A DNA stretch of 8,097 bases. Origin: Pseudomonadota bacterium (GTDB lineage Bacteria; Pseudomonadota; Gammaproteobacteria; Xanthomonadales; Xanthomonadaceae). Positions 1-6,331 of this stretch are shown here, piece after piece (positions within the stretch are counted from its first letter, which is position 1; every line of letters starts with the position of its first letter). The notes beneath the pieces were generated by a model. The model searched no databases. It was given only the letters and a program-made list of their open reading frames with translations, and had not been told where the DNA came from. Location: assembly GCA_023438325.1 (NCBI GenBank), contig JAEXRB010000257.1, forward strand, positions 1 through 8,097, given 5' to 3'. The position numbers and the translations under genes were made by a program.

Positions 1-1064
1 AGGTAATCCAGCCGCAACGTGCCGGTACGCGGGCCAAAATCGCCGGTGTGCGCAGCCACATCGCCTTCGCGCTCATGGCCATGGCGTCGGGCCACGTCGA
101 CCGCGCCCTCGCTGCGCGGGACGAAGCCGGCATCGATGCGCGGATGATCCAGCAGCGCGCCGATGGCGCCATGATCGCCGTCGCCGTCATGGCGATCGGC
201 ATTGAGATCGCCGGCCAGCACGAAGCGCGCATCGGCCGGCAAACCGCCGCAAACGCCACGGTCATCGCACAACCACGGCGCGTCTCCCTCCAGATAACGC
301 AGCCATAGCGCGATCTCGTCGGCATTGCGCGCACCGTTGCGGTTCTCCGGGCCATCGAACACCGGCGGCGTGGGATGGGACACGAGGAAATGCACCGTAC
401 CCAGCGCGGTACGCACCGGCACGTCCCAATGCGATTTCGAGGACAGACGCAGTTTTTCCCACACTGCACGCGAATAAAACGGCGTGCCATCGGGATTCAT
501 CGGCAGGCGTGCGTTCGGCAGGTCTTTCCAGAGGAAATGCTGGAAACTTCGCACCGCCAAGGCATCGATGGGGTAGCGCGAAAGCACCAGCATGCCGTAT
601 TGGCCCGGATGGGTGCCGTAACCCCAGGCGTCGTTGGGCGTGTCGTTCTTGCCGTCGTTGTCCAGATCCAGGCCACTGGGTTCGCCGGTATTGACCGGTG
701 CGCTGTAGCGATAGTCGTAGCGAATCGGTGCCATGCCATGCTGCGGCACTTCCAGATAACGACGCTGGAACAGTTCGGCGGCGCGCTGTGCGCTGTCGTA
801 ATCGAACTCGTTGAGCAGCACCACGTCAGGACGCTGGCGTTGCAATACCGTGGCAATGCCACGCGCACCCTCGTCGCCACGCTCCAGGCGCGCGATCAAG
901 CCGCCACTTTCCTTGTCGTACAGCGACGTGTTGTAAGTGGCAAAACGCACCGCGGCCGGCTGCGGCGGCAACGCTTCGGTCACGACGGGAACCGAAGGTT
1001 CGGGCACCGGGCCGCAAGCGGCGAGCAGGACGCAGGCAAACAAAGCGGAGGGAAAATGGCGCAT
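1..1064 (-). CDS. Endonuclease/exonuclease/phosphatase-family lipoprotein (3' end outside window)
   Basis: The 354 residues present have the DNase I-like fold signature in order: Asn45 (FATYN), metal-binding Glu86 (LLNEFD), YGMLVLSRYPI (156-166), His230 (VSHPTPP) and GDLNADP with Asp286 and Asn288. The reading leaves the window at RLDY, just before the expected final Asp-His motif. The N-terminus is a lipoprotein signal with lipobox LLAAC, so Cys17 is the likely lipidated residue and the enzyme should be membrane-anchored in the envelope. ATG at 1064 is the only possible ATG because an in-frame stop lies at 1077-1079; no clear Shine-Dalgarno is visible. An acidic segment at 132-144 (LDLDNDGKNDTPN) looks like a calcium-binding loop. 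The family hydrolyses phosphodiesters or phosphomonoesters (nucleic acids, sugar or lipid phosphates); the substrate here is unknown. It lies 61 bp downstream of the copper chaperone gene on the same strand, so co-transcription is plausible. Confidence 0.88.
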   Translation of the reverse strand, partial: MRHFPSALFACVLLAACGPVPEPSVPVVTEALPPQPAAVRFATYNTSLYDKESGGLIARLERGDEGARGIATVLQRQRPDVVLLNEFDYDSAQRAAELFQRRYLEVPQHGMAPIRYDYRYSAPVNTGEPSGLDLDNDGKNDTPNDAWGYGTHPGQYGMLVLSRYPIDALAVRSFQHFLWKDLPNARLPMNPDGTPFYSRAVWEKLRLSSKSHWDVPVRTALGTVHFLVSHPTPPVFDGPENRNGARNADEIALWLRYLEGDAPWLCDDRGVCGGLPADARFVLAGDLNADRHDGDGDHGAIGALLDHPRIDAGFVPRSEGAVDVARRHGHEREGDVAAHTGDFGPRTGTLRLDY

Positions 1065-1125
1065 CGGGAGGGCATGTCATGGGGCGATGGGGGATTCTGA
1101 CATGCGCATCGTTGCAGCACTGATC

Positions 1126-1572
1126 TCATTCCGGCGCACGCACGGTGAACTGGCCCTGCGCAACATCCTGGCCCTCGTGCCTGAAGACAATGGTCGCGGT
1201 ATCGCCCTCGCCCAGCGCCGCGGTCGGACGGAACAGCATCAGATGCAAACCGCCGGGCTTCAGATGCGCGGCACCACCGGCATCCAGCACCAGACGCGGC
1301 ACGCGCCGCATCCGCATCACGCCATCCACATCGTGCATCTCGTGGATCTCGATGGCGCCGAAGGCTTCCGAATAAGCTGCATCGATGACCACCTCGGTTG
1401 TGCCATGGTTTTGCAGCACCGCATAGCCCGCACGCACCGGCGCCGTGGGCGGCGCAGGACGTATCCACGCCTGACTTACCGCCACGTCCGCGGCGGGCGC
1501 CTGCGCTACCTGAACCGAATCCGACCCCAGCAGCGCCAGCACCCACCCCATGGACCAAACTAGTGCGTTCAT
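1126..1572 (-). CDS. Periplasmic copper chaperone, PCu(A)C family
   Basis: This 148-residue protein carries the full PCu(A)C copper(I) site H-x10-M-x21-H-x-M with exact spacing: His77, Met88, His110 and Met112, within EIHEMHDVDGVMRM and GGLHLML. Family members bind Cu(I) in the periplasm and help load the CuA centre of cytochrome c oxidase or otherwise handle copper. A hydrophobic N-terminus (about residues 5-16) followed by an Ala-rich stretch ending near AQA-PAA is read as a signal peptide. The reading frame is open further upstream, but that part is low-complexity (repeated Lys-Gly), overlaps the divergent gene and looks non-coding, so ATG 1572 was chosen. Met8 is an alternative start. No strong Shine-Dalgarno precedes it. 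No Sco, cytochrome oxidase or TonB-receptor genes are visible beside it. Confidence 0.92.
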   Translation of the reverse strand: MNALVWSMGWVLALLGSDSVQVAQAPAADVAVSQAWIRPAPPTAPVRAGYAVLQNHGTTEVVIDAAYSEAFGAIEIHEMHDVDGVMRMRRVPRLVLDAGGAAHLKPGGLHLMLFRPTAALGEGDTATIVFRHEGQDVAQGQFTVRAPE

Positions 1573-1580
1573 GAGCGCCG

Positions 1581-1586
1581 ATGATA
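1581..1586 (-). promoter_or_regulatory. Candidate -10 element for the copper chaperone gene
   Basis: The minus strand reads TATCAT, matching five of six positions of the sigma-70 -10 consensus, in the 42-bp gap between the divergent genes. It ends 8 nt before ATG 1572, so transcription would begin at or almost at the start codon. No good -35 box is visible at 16-18 bp spacing. This is a weak, sequence-only call. Confidence 0.25.
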
Positions 1587-1602
1587 CGTTTTGATCCTTA
1601 AC

Positions 1603-1608
1603 GAGGAG
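1603..1608 (+). promoter_or_regulatory. Shine-Dalgarno site deciding the DUF4139 gene start
   Basis: GAGGAG lies 6 nt before ATG 1615. It favours this ATG over the in-frame TTG at 1591, which lies upstream of the site. The choice also places a proper signal peptide at the N-terminus. Confidence 0.85.
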
Positions 1609-1614
1609 CTTCTC

Positions 1615-3114
1615 ATGCGATACCGCGCCCTTCCCTTTTCCCTTGCCCTGGCGATGACGACGATGGCAATGCACTCAGCCGCAGCCGATACCACCATCAC
1701 GCTCTATTCGGGCAGTTTCGATGAAGTCTCGCAGAGCTATCCCTCCGGACACATGCCTGGCCTGGCGCTCATCAGCCAGGCACTGGCACGCGATCTTCAA
1801 CGCGGCACGAATGAGATTTCGCTGGATCGCCTGCCGATTGCCATCGACGTGGGCAGCGTCCAACTCGCGCCTGCCGGCTCGGGACTGCGCATCGCCAGCC
1901 AACGCTACGACTTCGCCGTACTCGGGCAGGATCAGTTGCTGCAGCAGGCCATCGGCCAACGCATTACCGTCGAACAACTCGATGGCGGCCAGGCACGCAG
2001 CTTTTCCGGCATCCTGCTCGCGGCGGGCAATGGCCTGACACTGCAACAGGATGATGGTCGGATACGCGTGCTTTCCGGCTACAGCAGTTTCGAACTGGAA
2101 CGCCTGCTCGATGGCTTGAGTGCGCGCCCGACCCTGCGCTGGAACATCGACAGCCCGCGCGCCGGCCGCGAAACCTTCCAGCTCGACTACGCCACCGGTG
2201 GCATGGCATGGCAAGCCGAATACCTGATTCGCCTCGACAGCGCGGCGCAGAGCGGCAAGATGTCGCTTGCAGGCGCTGCACAGGTGGTCAACCGCTCCGG
2301 CCTCGACTTTCCCGGCACGGCCCTGACCTTGGTGGCTGGCAGCCCAAACCGGGCCCGCTCAGCAGTGCCGCAAATAGCAATGGCCGCCCCCGCGCCCGTG
2401 ATGATGAAGCGTGCCGAGATGTCCGCCGCCTACGACGCTGCGCCGGCAGCTGAAAATTCGGGCGAATATCACGCCTATCCCTTGCCCGTCCCGGTCGATT
2501 TGCCCAATGGCAGCGTGCAACGCGTGCCATTGATCGATACCGCCTCCGACATTGGATTCATGCGTCGCTACGAAGTCGGTTCGAGTGGCGGCAACTACCG
2601 CCCTTCACGCCCGCAGGTGCATCAGTACGAAGGCGAGGAAACACTCGGCGTCTCCACCACGCTGCTATTCACCAACGCCAAGAGCGACGGCCTCGGCGTA
2701 CCGCTGCCGGCCGGTCGTGTACGCGTGTTCCAGGGCGAAGCCAAGGGTGACGCGCTGCTCGGCGAAGCCTGGCTCGGCCACACGCCGGCAGGCCAGAAGA
2801 TCAACCTCGCACTTGGCGAGGCCTTCGATCTGTCCGCCAAGCGCAAGCGCACCGCATTCCGACTGGCGGATGATCGGCTCAGCCTCAGCGAAACCGTGGA
2901 AGTGACGCTCTCCAACGCCAAGTCACAGCCCGCGACACTGCGTCTTCACGAGTCACTGCCTCGCTGGCAGGACTGGGAAATCACCGAGTCGTCGCAGAAG
3001 TGGGATCGTGTCGACGCCCAAAACATCGCCTTCGACGTGACCGTGGCACCTGGCAAGGACACCGTGGTGCGCTATACCGTGCGCTACCGCTGGCCCGCCG
3101 ACGTTCGTCCGTAA
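1615..3114 (+). CDS. Exported DUF4139 domain-containing protein
   Basis: The product has 499 residues. It begins with a signal peptide (basic MRYR, hydrophobic core, probable cleavage after SAAA at residue 24), so it should be periplasmic or outer-membrane associated. The first 190 residues are the variable N-terminal part with short beta-rich repeats. The DUF4139 domain follows, with typical family landmarks: TGGMAWQAEY (194-203), a VNRSG/LVAGSP segment around 225-245, a Pro-rich YPLPVPVDLPNG stretch, GVPLPAGRVRVFQG, HTP at 389-391, AFDLSAKRKRT from 403, and the C-terminal VVRYTVRYRW. No enzymatic residues are apparent and the biochemical role of the family is not established. The start is fixed by the GAGGAG site. 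The gene is divergent from the copper chaperone gene and is followed after 11 bp by a hairpin. The length suits a full-length family member, with no sign of frameshift. Confidence 0.88.
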   Translation: MRYRALPFSLALAMTTMAMHSAAADTTITLYSGSFDEVSQSYPSGHMPGLALISQALARDLQRGTNEISLDRLPIAIDVGSVQLAPAGSGLRIASQRYDFAVLGQDQLLQQAIGQRITVEQLDGGQARSFSGILLAAGNGLTLQQDDGRIRVLSGYSSFELERLLDGLSARPTLRWNIDSPRAGRETFQLDYATGGMAWQAEYLIRLDSAAQSGKMSLAGAAQVVNRSGLDFPGTALTLVAGSPNRARSAVPQIAMAAPAPVMMKRAEMSAAYDAAPAAENSGEYHAYPLPVPVDLPNGSVQRVPLIDTASDIGFMRRYEVGSSGGNYRPSRPQVHQYEGEETLGVSTTLLFTNAKSDGLGVPLPAGRVRVFQGEAKGDALLGEAWLGHTPAGQKINLALGEAFDLSAKRKRTAFRLADDRLSLSETVEVTLSNAKSQPATLRLHESLPRWQDWEITESSQKWDRVDAQNIAFDVTVAPGKDTVVRYTVRYRWPADVRP

Positions 3115-3125
3115 GCGCGAACCCG

Positions 3126-3159
3126 CCGCCCTTCCATACTTGTTGGTACGGAAGGGCGG
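3126..3159 (+). terminator. GC-rich hairpin after the DUF4139 gene (possible terminator)
   Basis: The arms CCGCCCTTCCATAC (3126-3139) and GTACGGAAGGGCGG (3146-3159) pair over 14 positions with one A·C mismatch around the 6-nt loop TTGTTG. The hairpin begins 11 bp after the DUF4139 stop. No T-run follows on either strand, so it is not a canonical intrinsic terminator. It could act as an RNA-stabilising 3' hairpin, a Rho-assisted end or a leader structure for the next gene. Confidence 0.45.
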
Positions 3160-3202
3160 ACAAGCTGCTAGGCTTCCGGTTCCCCCTCATTTCGATCACG
3201 CC

Positions 3203-3988
3203 ATGCTCGATCGCATCGACCACGACGGCATTCTGGAACTCCGCCTCGCGCGCCCTCCCGTCAACGCCCTGAATCTGGATCTTTTGACCGCGCTGCGGGA
3301 AGCCATCGAAACGGCTCCCGATACTGGCGCTCGCGCCCTGATCCTGAGTGGCCGAACCGGCGTATTCACCGCAGGACTCGATCTCCCCTGGCTGATCGCA
3401 CAAGACATCGACACCGTGAAAGCCACCTGGACGGCCTTCGGCAGCGTCTGCCACGCACTGGCCGCTTCGCCACTGCTTTCGGTCGCGGCCATCGGCGGCT
3501 ACAGCCCGGCTGGCGGTGCGGTCATCAGCCTGTACTGCGACTATCGCGTGATGGCGTGCAGCCCATCCGGTGAAAGTCCCGCGGCAAAGCGCGGCCCGTA
3601 CCGCATCGGCCTCAACGAAGTGCAAGTGGGCTTGTTCGTACCCGATGCGATCCAATACGCCCTGCGTCGCCAAATCGGCGCCTACCGCGCCGAACGCCTG
3701 ATGGTGGCTGGCGCCATGCCCACAGCCGAGGAAGCACTCGGCATCGGACTGGTGGACGAACTCACCGACGCCGAAGACGTCGTCAGCCGCGCACGAACCT
3801 GGCTCGCTTCCCAACTTGCCCTGCCGCAAGCGGCGCAGCGCGAAACACGTCGCATCGCACGTCGTGACCTGAGCGAATCGATCGAAGATCCTGCGCGCAT
3901 GGATCTGCCGCGTTTCATCGCGGCCTGGCAATCGCCGGAGACTCAGGCGGTGCTACGCGCCGTGCTCGCCAAGCTCGGCAAGGGCTGA
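3203..3988 (+). CDS. Enoyl-CoA hydratase/isomerase family protein, like 3,2-enoyl-CoA isomerase (ECI1 type)
   Basis: This is a 261-residue crotonase-fold protein. The oxyanion-hole segments are GVFTAGLDL (53-61) and PAGG (102-105). IGLNEVQVG (135-143) places Glu139 where ECI1-type isomerases carry their single catalytic Glu. The line-up with mitochondrial delta3,delta2-enoyl-CoA isomerase is good along the whole length, including ARPPVNALNLDLL at the start and RAERLMVAGAMPTAEEALGIGLVDEL later. Such enzymes move cis/trans-3 double bonds to trans-2 so that unsaturated fatty acids can enter beta-oxidation. Relative to ECI1 there is about a 10-residue insertion (around 121-131) just before the catalytic motif. 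ATG 3203 is the first ATG of the frame; upstream in-frame codons run through the hairpin and have no ribosome site, and 3203 itself has only a poor one. The gene converges on the DUF3817 gene. A general enoyl-CoA hydratase is less likely because the first hydratase Glu is absent (PAGGAV). Confidence 0.85.
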   Translation: MLDRIDHDGILELRLARPPVNALNLDLLTALREAIETAPDTGARALILSGRTGVFTAGLDLPWLIAQDIDTVKATWTAFGSVCHALAASPLLSVAAIGGYSPAGGAVISLYCDYRVMACSPSGESPAAKRGPYRIGLNEVQVGLFVPDAIQYALRRQIGAYRAERLMVAGAMPTAEEALGIGLVDELTDAEDVVSRARTWLASQLALPQAAQRETRRIARRDLSESIEDPARMDLPRFIAAWQSPETQAVLRAVLAKLGKG

Positions 3989-4047
3989 GGCCGAACCATC
4001 CAGCGCGAGCGTGTCCACCACCTCGCGCGTGACCAGACTGGGCAAAC

Positions 4048-4386
4048 TCAGACTGTTTCCACGGTGGCAGGCCGCGCTGCCAGCAAACCACGACGGCGAT
4101 ACCAGTATTCGAGTGGCAAGGTCACCAGCGGCGGAATCGCTGCAAGAATCGCCAGCAAGGTCGCCCAGAGCGGCCAATTCAACCGCCACGCCGCAACGAT
4201 GGATGTGACCAGATACAACAGGAACGCCGCTCCGTGCAGGCGTCCGAACCACCACACCCCCAAGTCCGTCGTGCCGGCACCATATTTGAGCCACATGCCG
4301 ACCAGCAATCCGGCCCAAGTCAGTGCTTCGATCAAAGCCACTAGTGAAAAAACTCGCCCCATCGGACTGATTCGGCTCAGCGTCAT
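4048..4386 (-). CDS. DUF3817 small integral membrane protein
   Basis: The protein has 112 residues and matches the DUF3817 pattern: VALIEALTWAGLLVGMWLKY at 16-35 (Glu20 and Lys34 typical), then WWFGRLHGAAFLLYL with the conserved LHG (50-52), and WPLWATLLAILAAIPPLVTLPLEYW. Three membrane segments are predicted, at about 12-31, 52-67 and 72-92, with a basic C-terminal tail (YRRRG). The function of the family is unknown. ATG 4386 starts the homologous part; the longer open frame upstream overlaps the sulfurtransferase gene and is Arg/Gly-rich shadow. The start lies 59 bp downstream of the sulfurtransferase stop on the same strand, so the two are probably co-transcribed. It converges with the isomerase gene, leaving a 59-bp gap. 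Confidence 0.85.
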   Translation of the reverse strand: MTLSRISPMGRVFSLVALIEALTWAGLLVGMWLKYGAGTTDLGVWWFGRLHGAAFLLYLVTSIVAAWRLNWPLWATLLAILAAIPPLVTLPLEYWYRRRGLLAARPATVETV

Positions 4387-4445
4387 GCAGGATGTTCCGT
4401 CGTGAAGAATGAAAAAATCAGGCGGCGATGCACGCTCGCGGCCAC

Positions 4446-5294
4446 TTACTCGCCCACGGCCACCGGACGCTCCGGCACCGACACCCACTCGCTCCAGGAA
4501 CCGGCGTAGATGCGCGAACCGGCAAGGCCCGCATGTTCCATCGCCAACAGGTTGTGGCAGGCAGTGACGCCCGAGCCGCACATGTGCACCACATCGGAAG
4601 GCGAACCTGTACCCACCAATGCGTGGAAGCGACCGGCGAGGACGTCAGCCGGCAGGAAGCGGCCATCCGAGGCGAGATTTTCGAGAAAGGGGTGATTCAC
4701 TGCGCCGGGAATGTGGCCGGCACGCGGATCCAGTGGTTCGACCTCGCCACGGAAACGCGGCGCGGCGCGGGCATCCAGCAACAGCCCGTTGCCACTGGCG
4801 AGGCGTGCCGCAATCACGGCGGTGGTGACGATGGCACGACTATCAAAACGTGCCTTGTACTGGCCGCCTCCGGCGCGCGGCACGTTTCGCTCCAACTCGC
4901 CGCCTTCGGCCTGCCACCCCGCAAGACCGCCATCGAGCACGGCCACGCGCCGATGCCCGAGCAGGCGCAGCATCCACCAAAGTCGCGCGGCGTACATGCC
5001 GTTGTCTGCGTCATAGGCCACCACCTGATGTGCGGGCGTCACACCCCAGCGCTCCAGGCTGGCGCAGAACCCATCGGAGTCAGGCAGTGGATGACGGCCG
5101 CGCCCCGTGCGGCCCAGATCCGACAGGTCGCGATCCAGGTGCGCGTAGTACGCACCGGGAATATGCCCGGCGAGGTACGCACGCTCACCACTGCCCGGGT
5201 CGGTCAGGTCAAAACGACAATCGATCAAGGCCAGCGGCGCATTGCCGAGCTCACGCCGCAACGAAGCCGGATCGATCAGGGTTTGCCAAGTCAT
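4446..5294 (-). CDS. sseA: 3-mercaptopyruvate sulfurtransferase (two-domain rhodanese)
   Basis: The 282-residue protein has two rhodanese domains. The N-terminal non-catalytic domain covers about 5-135 (LIDCRFDL, YLAGHIPGAYYAHLDRDLS, VVAYDADNG, AARLWWMLR, VLDGGLAGW). The C-terminal catalytic domain covers about 155-275 (LLLDARAAPRFRGE, AGHIPGAVN, then CGSGVTAC with persulfide-forming Cys239). The loop CGSGVT is characteristic of mercaptopyruvate sulfurtransferases; thiosulfate sulfurtransferases usually have CRKGVT. The enzyme transfers sulfur from 3-mercaptopyruvate to thiophilic acceptors such as cyanide or thioredoxin, in the cytoplasm, since no signal peptide is present. ATG 5294 was chosen because homology begins at MTWQTLID; the 26 upstream in-frame residues look unlike the family. 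No strong Shine-Dalgarno is visible. It is first of a probable two-gene unit with the DUF3817 gene. Specificity is assigned from the active-site loop only. Confidence 0.9.
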   Translation of the reverse strand: MTWQTLIDPASLRRELGNAPLALIDCRFDLTDPGSGERAYLAGHIPGAYYAHLDRDLSDLGRTGRGRHPLPDSDGFCASLERWGVTPAHQVVAYDADNGMYAARLWWMLRLLGHRRVAVLDGGLAGWQAEGGELERNVPRAGGGQYKARFDSRAIVTTAVIAARLASGNGLLLDARAAPRFRGEVEPLDPRAGHIPGAVNHPFLENLASDGRFLPADVLAGRFHALVGTGSPSDVVHMCGSGVTACHNLLAMEHAGLAGSRIYAGSWSEWVSVPERPVAVGE

Positions 5295-5437
5295 GCCGGC
5301 ACCGGAAAGGAAAATGTGTTGCGCGATGCTAACGCGATGCGGCAGCTCGTGGTTGGGCGAGGCATCGCACAATCAAGACCCGCTCGAAAGGACGCTGCGT
5401 GCTGCACGTTGTTCCCGCCACAGACGACAGAAACAAC

Positions 5438-5464
5438 ACAATAAAATCAATCACATCATTCCAA
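5438..5464 (-). promoter_or_regulatory. Weak candidate promoter for the sulfurtransferase gene
   Basis: The only AT-rich patch in the 225-bp space between the Nudix stop and the sulfurtransferase start is at about 5430-5460. On the minus strand it offers TTGGAA (5464-5459) and TATTGT (5443-5438), each four of six consensus bases, but with a short 15-bp spacer. Use of this site would give a leader of roughly 135 nt. The rest of the space, 5295-5430, shows nothing I can name. Confidence 0.2.
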
Positions 5465-5485
5465 TGCCATGAATGGCGCGATCAT

Positions 5486-5512
5486 GTGACGCGCTCGCGC
5501 ATGATGCGTCAC
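5486..5512 (-). other. Inverted repeat just after the Nudix gene stop
   Basis: Arms GTGACGC (5486-5492) and GCGTCAC (5506-5512) are perfectly complementary around a 13-nt spacer. An overlapping pair, ATCATG (5481-5486) and CATGAT (5500-5505), offers a competing stem. It lies 7 bp past the Nudix stop codon, as expected for a 3'-end structure. No T-tract follows on the minus strand, so intrinsic termination is doubtful. A DNA-binding site near the sulfurtransferase promoter is an alternative. Confidence 0.35.
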
Positions 5513-5519
5513 GGCTTCA

Positions 5520-6146
5520 TCAAATCGAAGCGCCCAACCGACGTCCAAGATTGACCAGCATCGCCGCGGTCGCGCCCCAGATGCGATGCGGGCCGACACG
5601 GTATTCCCAGTAACTGCGCTCCCGCCCACGCCAGGTGCCGGTCATCGACACCAGATGCTCTCCGCTCAACAACGGCGCCAGCGGCACCTCGAAAGCATCG
5701 GCCACCTCGCCCGGATTGGGCACGGCGCGATAATCCGGCGGCAGCCACGCCACCAGCGGCAATACGCGAAAACCGGTGATGGTGGCGTAGGGATCAAGAA
5801 ACCCCATCGGTTCGATGGCGGCAGGCTCAAGCGCCACTTCCTCCCATGCCTCGCGCAGCGCGGCATCGAGCGCGGAGCGATCACCCGGATCGATCCGGCC
5901 ACCGGGAAAACTCACCTGACCTGCGTGGTGTTGAAGCGAATCGGTACGCCGGGTCAACAACACATGCGTGCCCTGCGCACGCGGCACCAGCCCCACCAAC
6001 ACGGCGGCATCGACCAGCGTCGACGGATTCACCGCATCGGCGATCTCCTCCAGATTCCATCCCGCGCCCCGCAGCTCGTCGCCGAGCGGCAGCAACGCCT
6101 GACGCAGGCGTGCAGGATCATGGAAAGGATCAAACGGAAACATCAT
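5520..6146 (-). CDS. Nudix hydrolase, CoA pyrophosphatase (NudL/YeaB-like)
   Basis: The protein has 208 residues. A CoA-pyrophosphatase signature, LLTRRT (63-68) then HHAGQVSFPGG (73-83), runs straight into the Nudix box GGRIDPGD...ALREAWEEVAL, with Arg98, Glu99, Glu102 and Glu103 as the metal-binding core. The box has the one-residue-longer spacing seen in E. coli NudL and Asp88 in place of the first Glu, both normal for this subfamily. GFLDPYATITGFRVLPLVAWLPP (115-137) is also typical. Such enzymes cleave CoA and derivatives to 4'-phosphopantetheine products and 3',5'-ADP. Two consecutive ATGs (6146 and 6143) are equally possible starts; there is only a poor Shine-Dalgarno. Just 17 bp separate the start from a tandem repeat array of terminator-like hairpins, leaving no room for an ordinary promoter outside the array. 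Confidence 0.9.
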   Translation of the reverse strand: MMFPFDPFHDPARLRQALLPLGDELRGAGWNLEEIADAVNPSTLVDAAVLVGLVPRAQGTHVLLTRRTDSLQHHAGQVSFPGGRIDPGDRSALDAALREAWEEVALEPAAIEPMGFLDPYATITGFRVLPLVAWLPPDYRAVPNPGEVADAFEVPLAPLLSGEHLVSMTGTWRGRERSYWEYRVGPHRIWGATAAMLVNLGRRLGASI

Positions 6147-6165
6147 GACTCTGGTGCCAATGCGA

Positions 6166-6189
6166 AAAAACGGCAGGACAGCCGTTTTT
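6166..6189. terminator. Terminator-like hairpin of repeat unit 1
   Basis: Stem AAAAACGGC/GCCGTTTTT, 9 bp with loop AGGACA. It has T-runs on both strands (T6 on minus, T5 on plus), so it could end transcription from either side. The G+C core is only four pairs, so strength is uncertain. It is the copy nearest the Nudix start and would lie in any Nudix mRNA leader begun within or before the array. Confidence 0.55.
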
Positions 6190-6236
6190 CACAGCCGAGC
6201 TGCCGGAACGGTGACGCACACGGATGTGCGCCATGA

Positions 6237-6260
6237 AAAAACGGCAGGACAGCCGTTTTT
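6237..6260. terminator. Terminator-like hairpin of repeat unit 2
   Basis: The stem, loop and flanking T-runs are identical to those of unit 1. The two substitutions of this unit fall just outside the stem and leave it intact. Confidence 0.55.
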
Positions 6261-6307
6261 CACAGCGGAACTGCCGGAACGGTGACGCACACGGATGTGC
6301 GCCATGA

Positions 6308-6331
6308 AAAAACGGCAGGACAGCCGTTTTT
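6308..6331. terminator. Terminator-like hairpin of repeat unit 3
   Basis: This is an identical third copy. It is the first array hairpin met by any transcript that reads through the FKBP gene terminator on the minus strand. Confidence 0.55.

Noticed and set aside
375..1100. Plus-strand open frame (241 codons) opposite the EEP lipoprotein
   Set aside because: It is antisense to a gene with all DNase I-like fold motifs; its own peptide has no family features.
1573..1674. N-terminal extension of the copper chaperone up to 1674
   Set aside because: The extension overlaps the divergent gene, is low-complexity Lys/Gly and would bury the signal peptide.
2981..3931. Long minus-strand open frame (316 codons) opposite the isomerase gene
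   Set aside because: It covers the antisense of a clear crotonase gene and the hairpin region, with no recognisable domain or ribosome site.
4004..4027. CGCGAG/CTCGCG inverted repeat in the convergent gap between isomerase and DUF3817 genes
   Set aside because: Only 6 bp of stem with a 12-nt loop and no T-run; easily expected by chance in GC-rich DNA.
4428..5444. Long plus-strand open frame (338 codons) opposite the sulfurtransferase gene
   Set aside because: Its peptide is Arg/His/Gln-rich without any motif, while the opposite strand encodes an unmistakable two-domain rhodanese with CGSGVTAC. It is a shadow of a GC-rich gene.
5595..5640. Possible frame overlap or second small gene near the Nudix 3' end on the minus strand
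   Set aside because: The alternative frame is Arg/Gly/Ala-rich with no motif, and the Nudix protein remains intact and family-like through to its C-terminus.
5890..5905. Apparent loss of the first Nudix-box Glu (Asp88) and one-residue longer spacing
   Set aside because: CoA pyrophosphatases such as E. coli NudL show the same spacing and an Asp there, so this is normal for the subfamily and not decay.
6150..6163. TTGGCACC on the minus strand before the Nudix gene as a sigma-54 -24 element
   Set aside because: The required GC of a -12 element is missing at the right distance, and the site would overlap the start codon.
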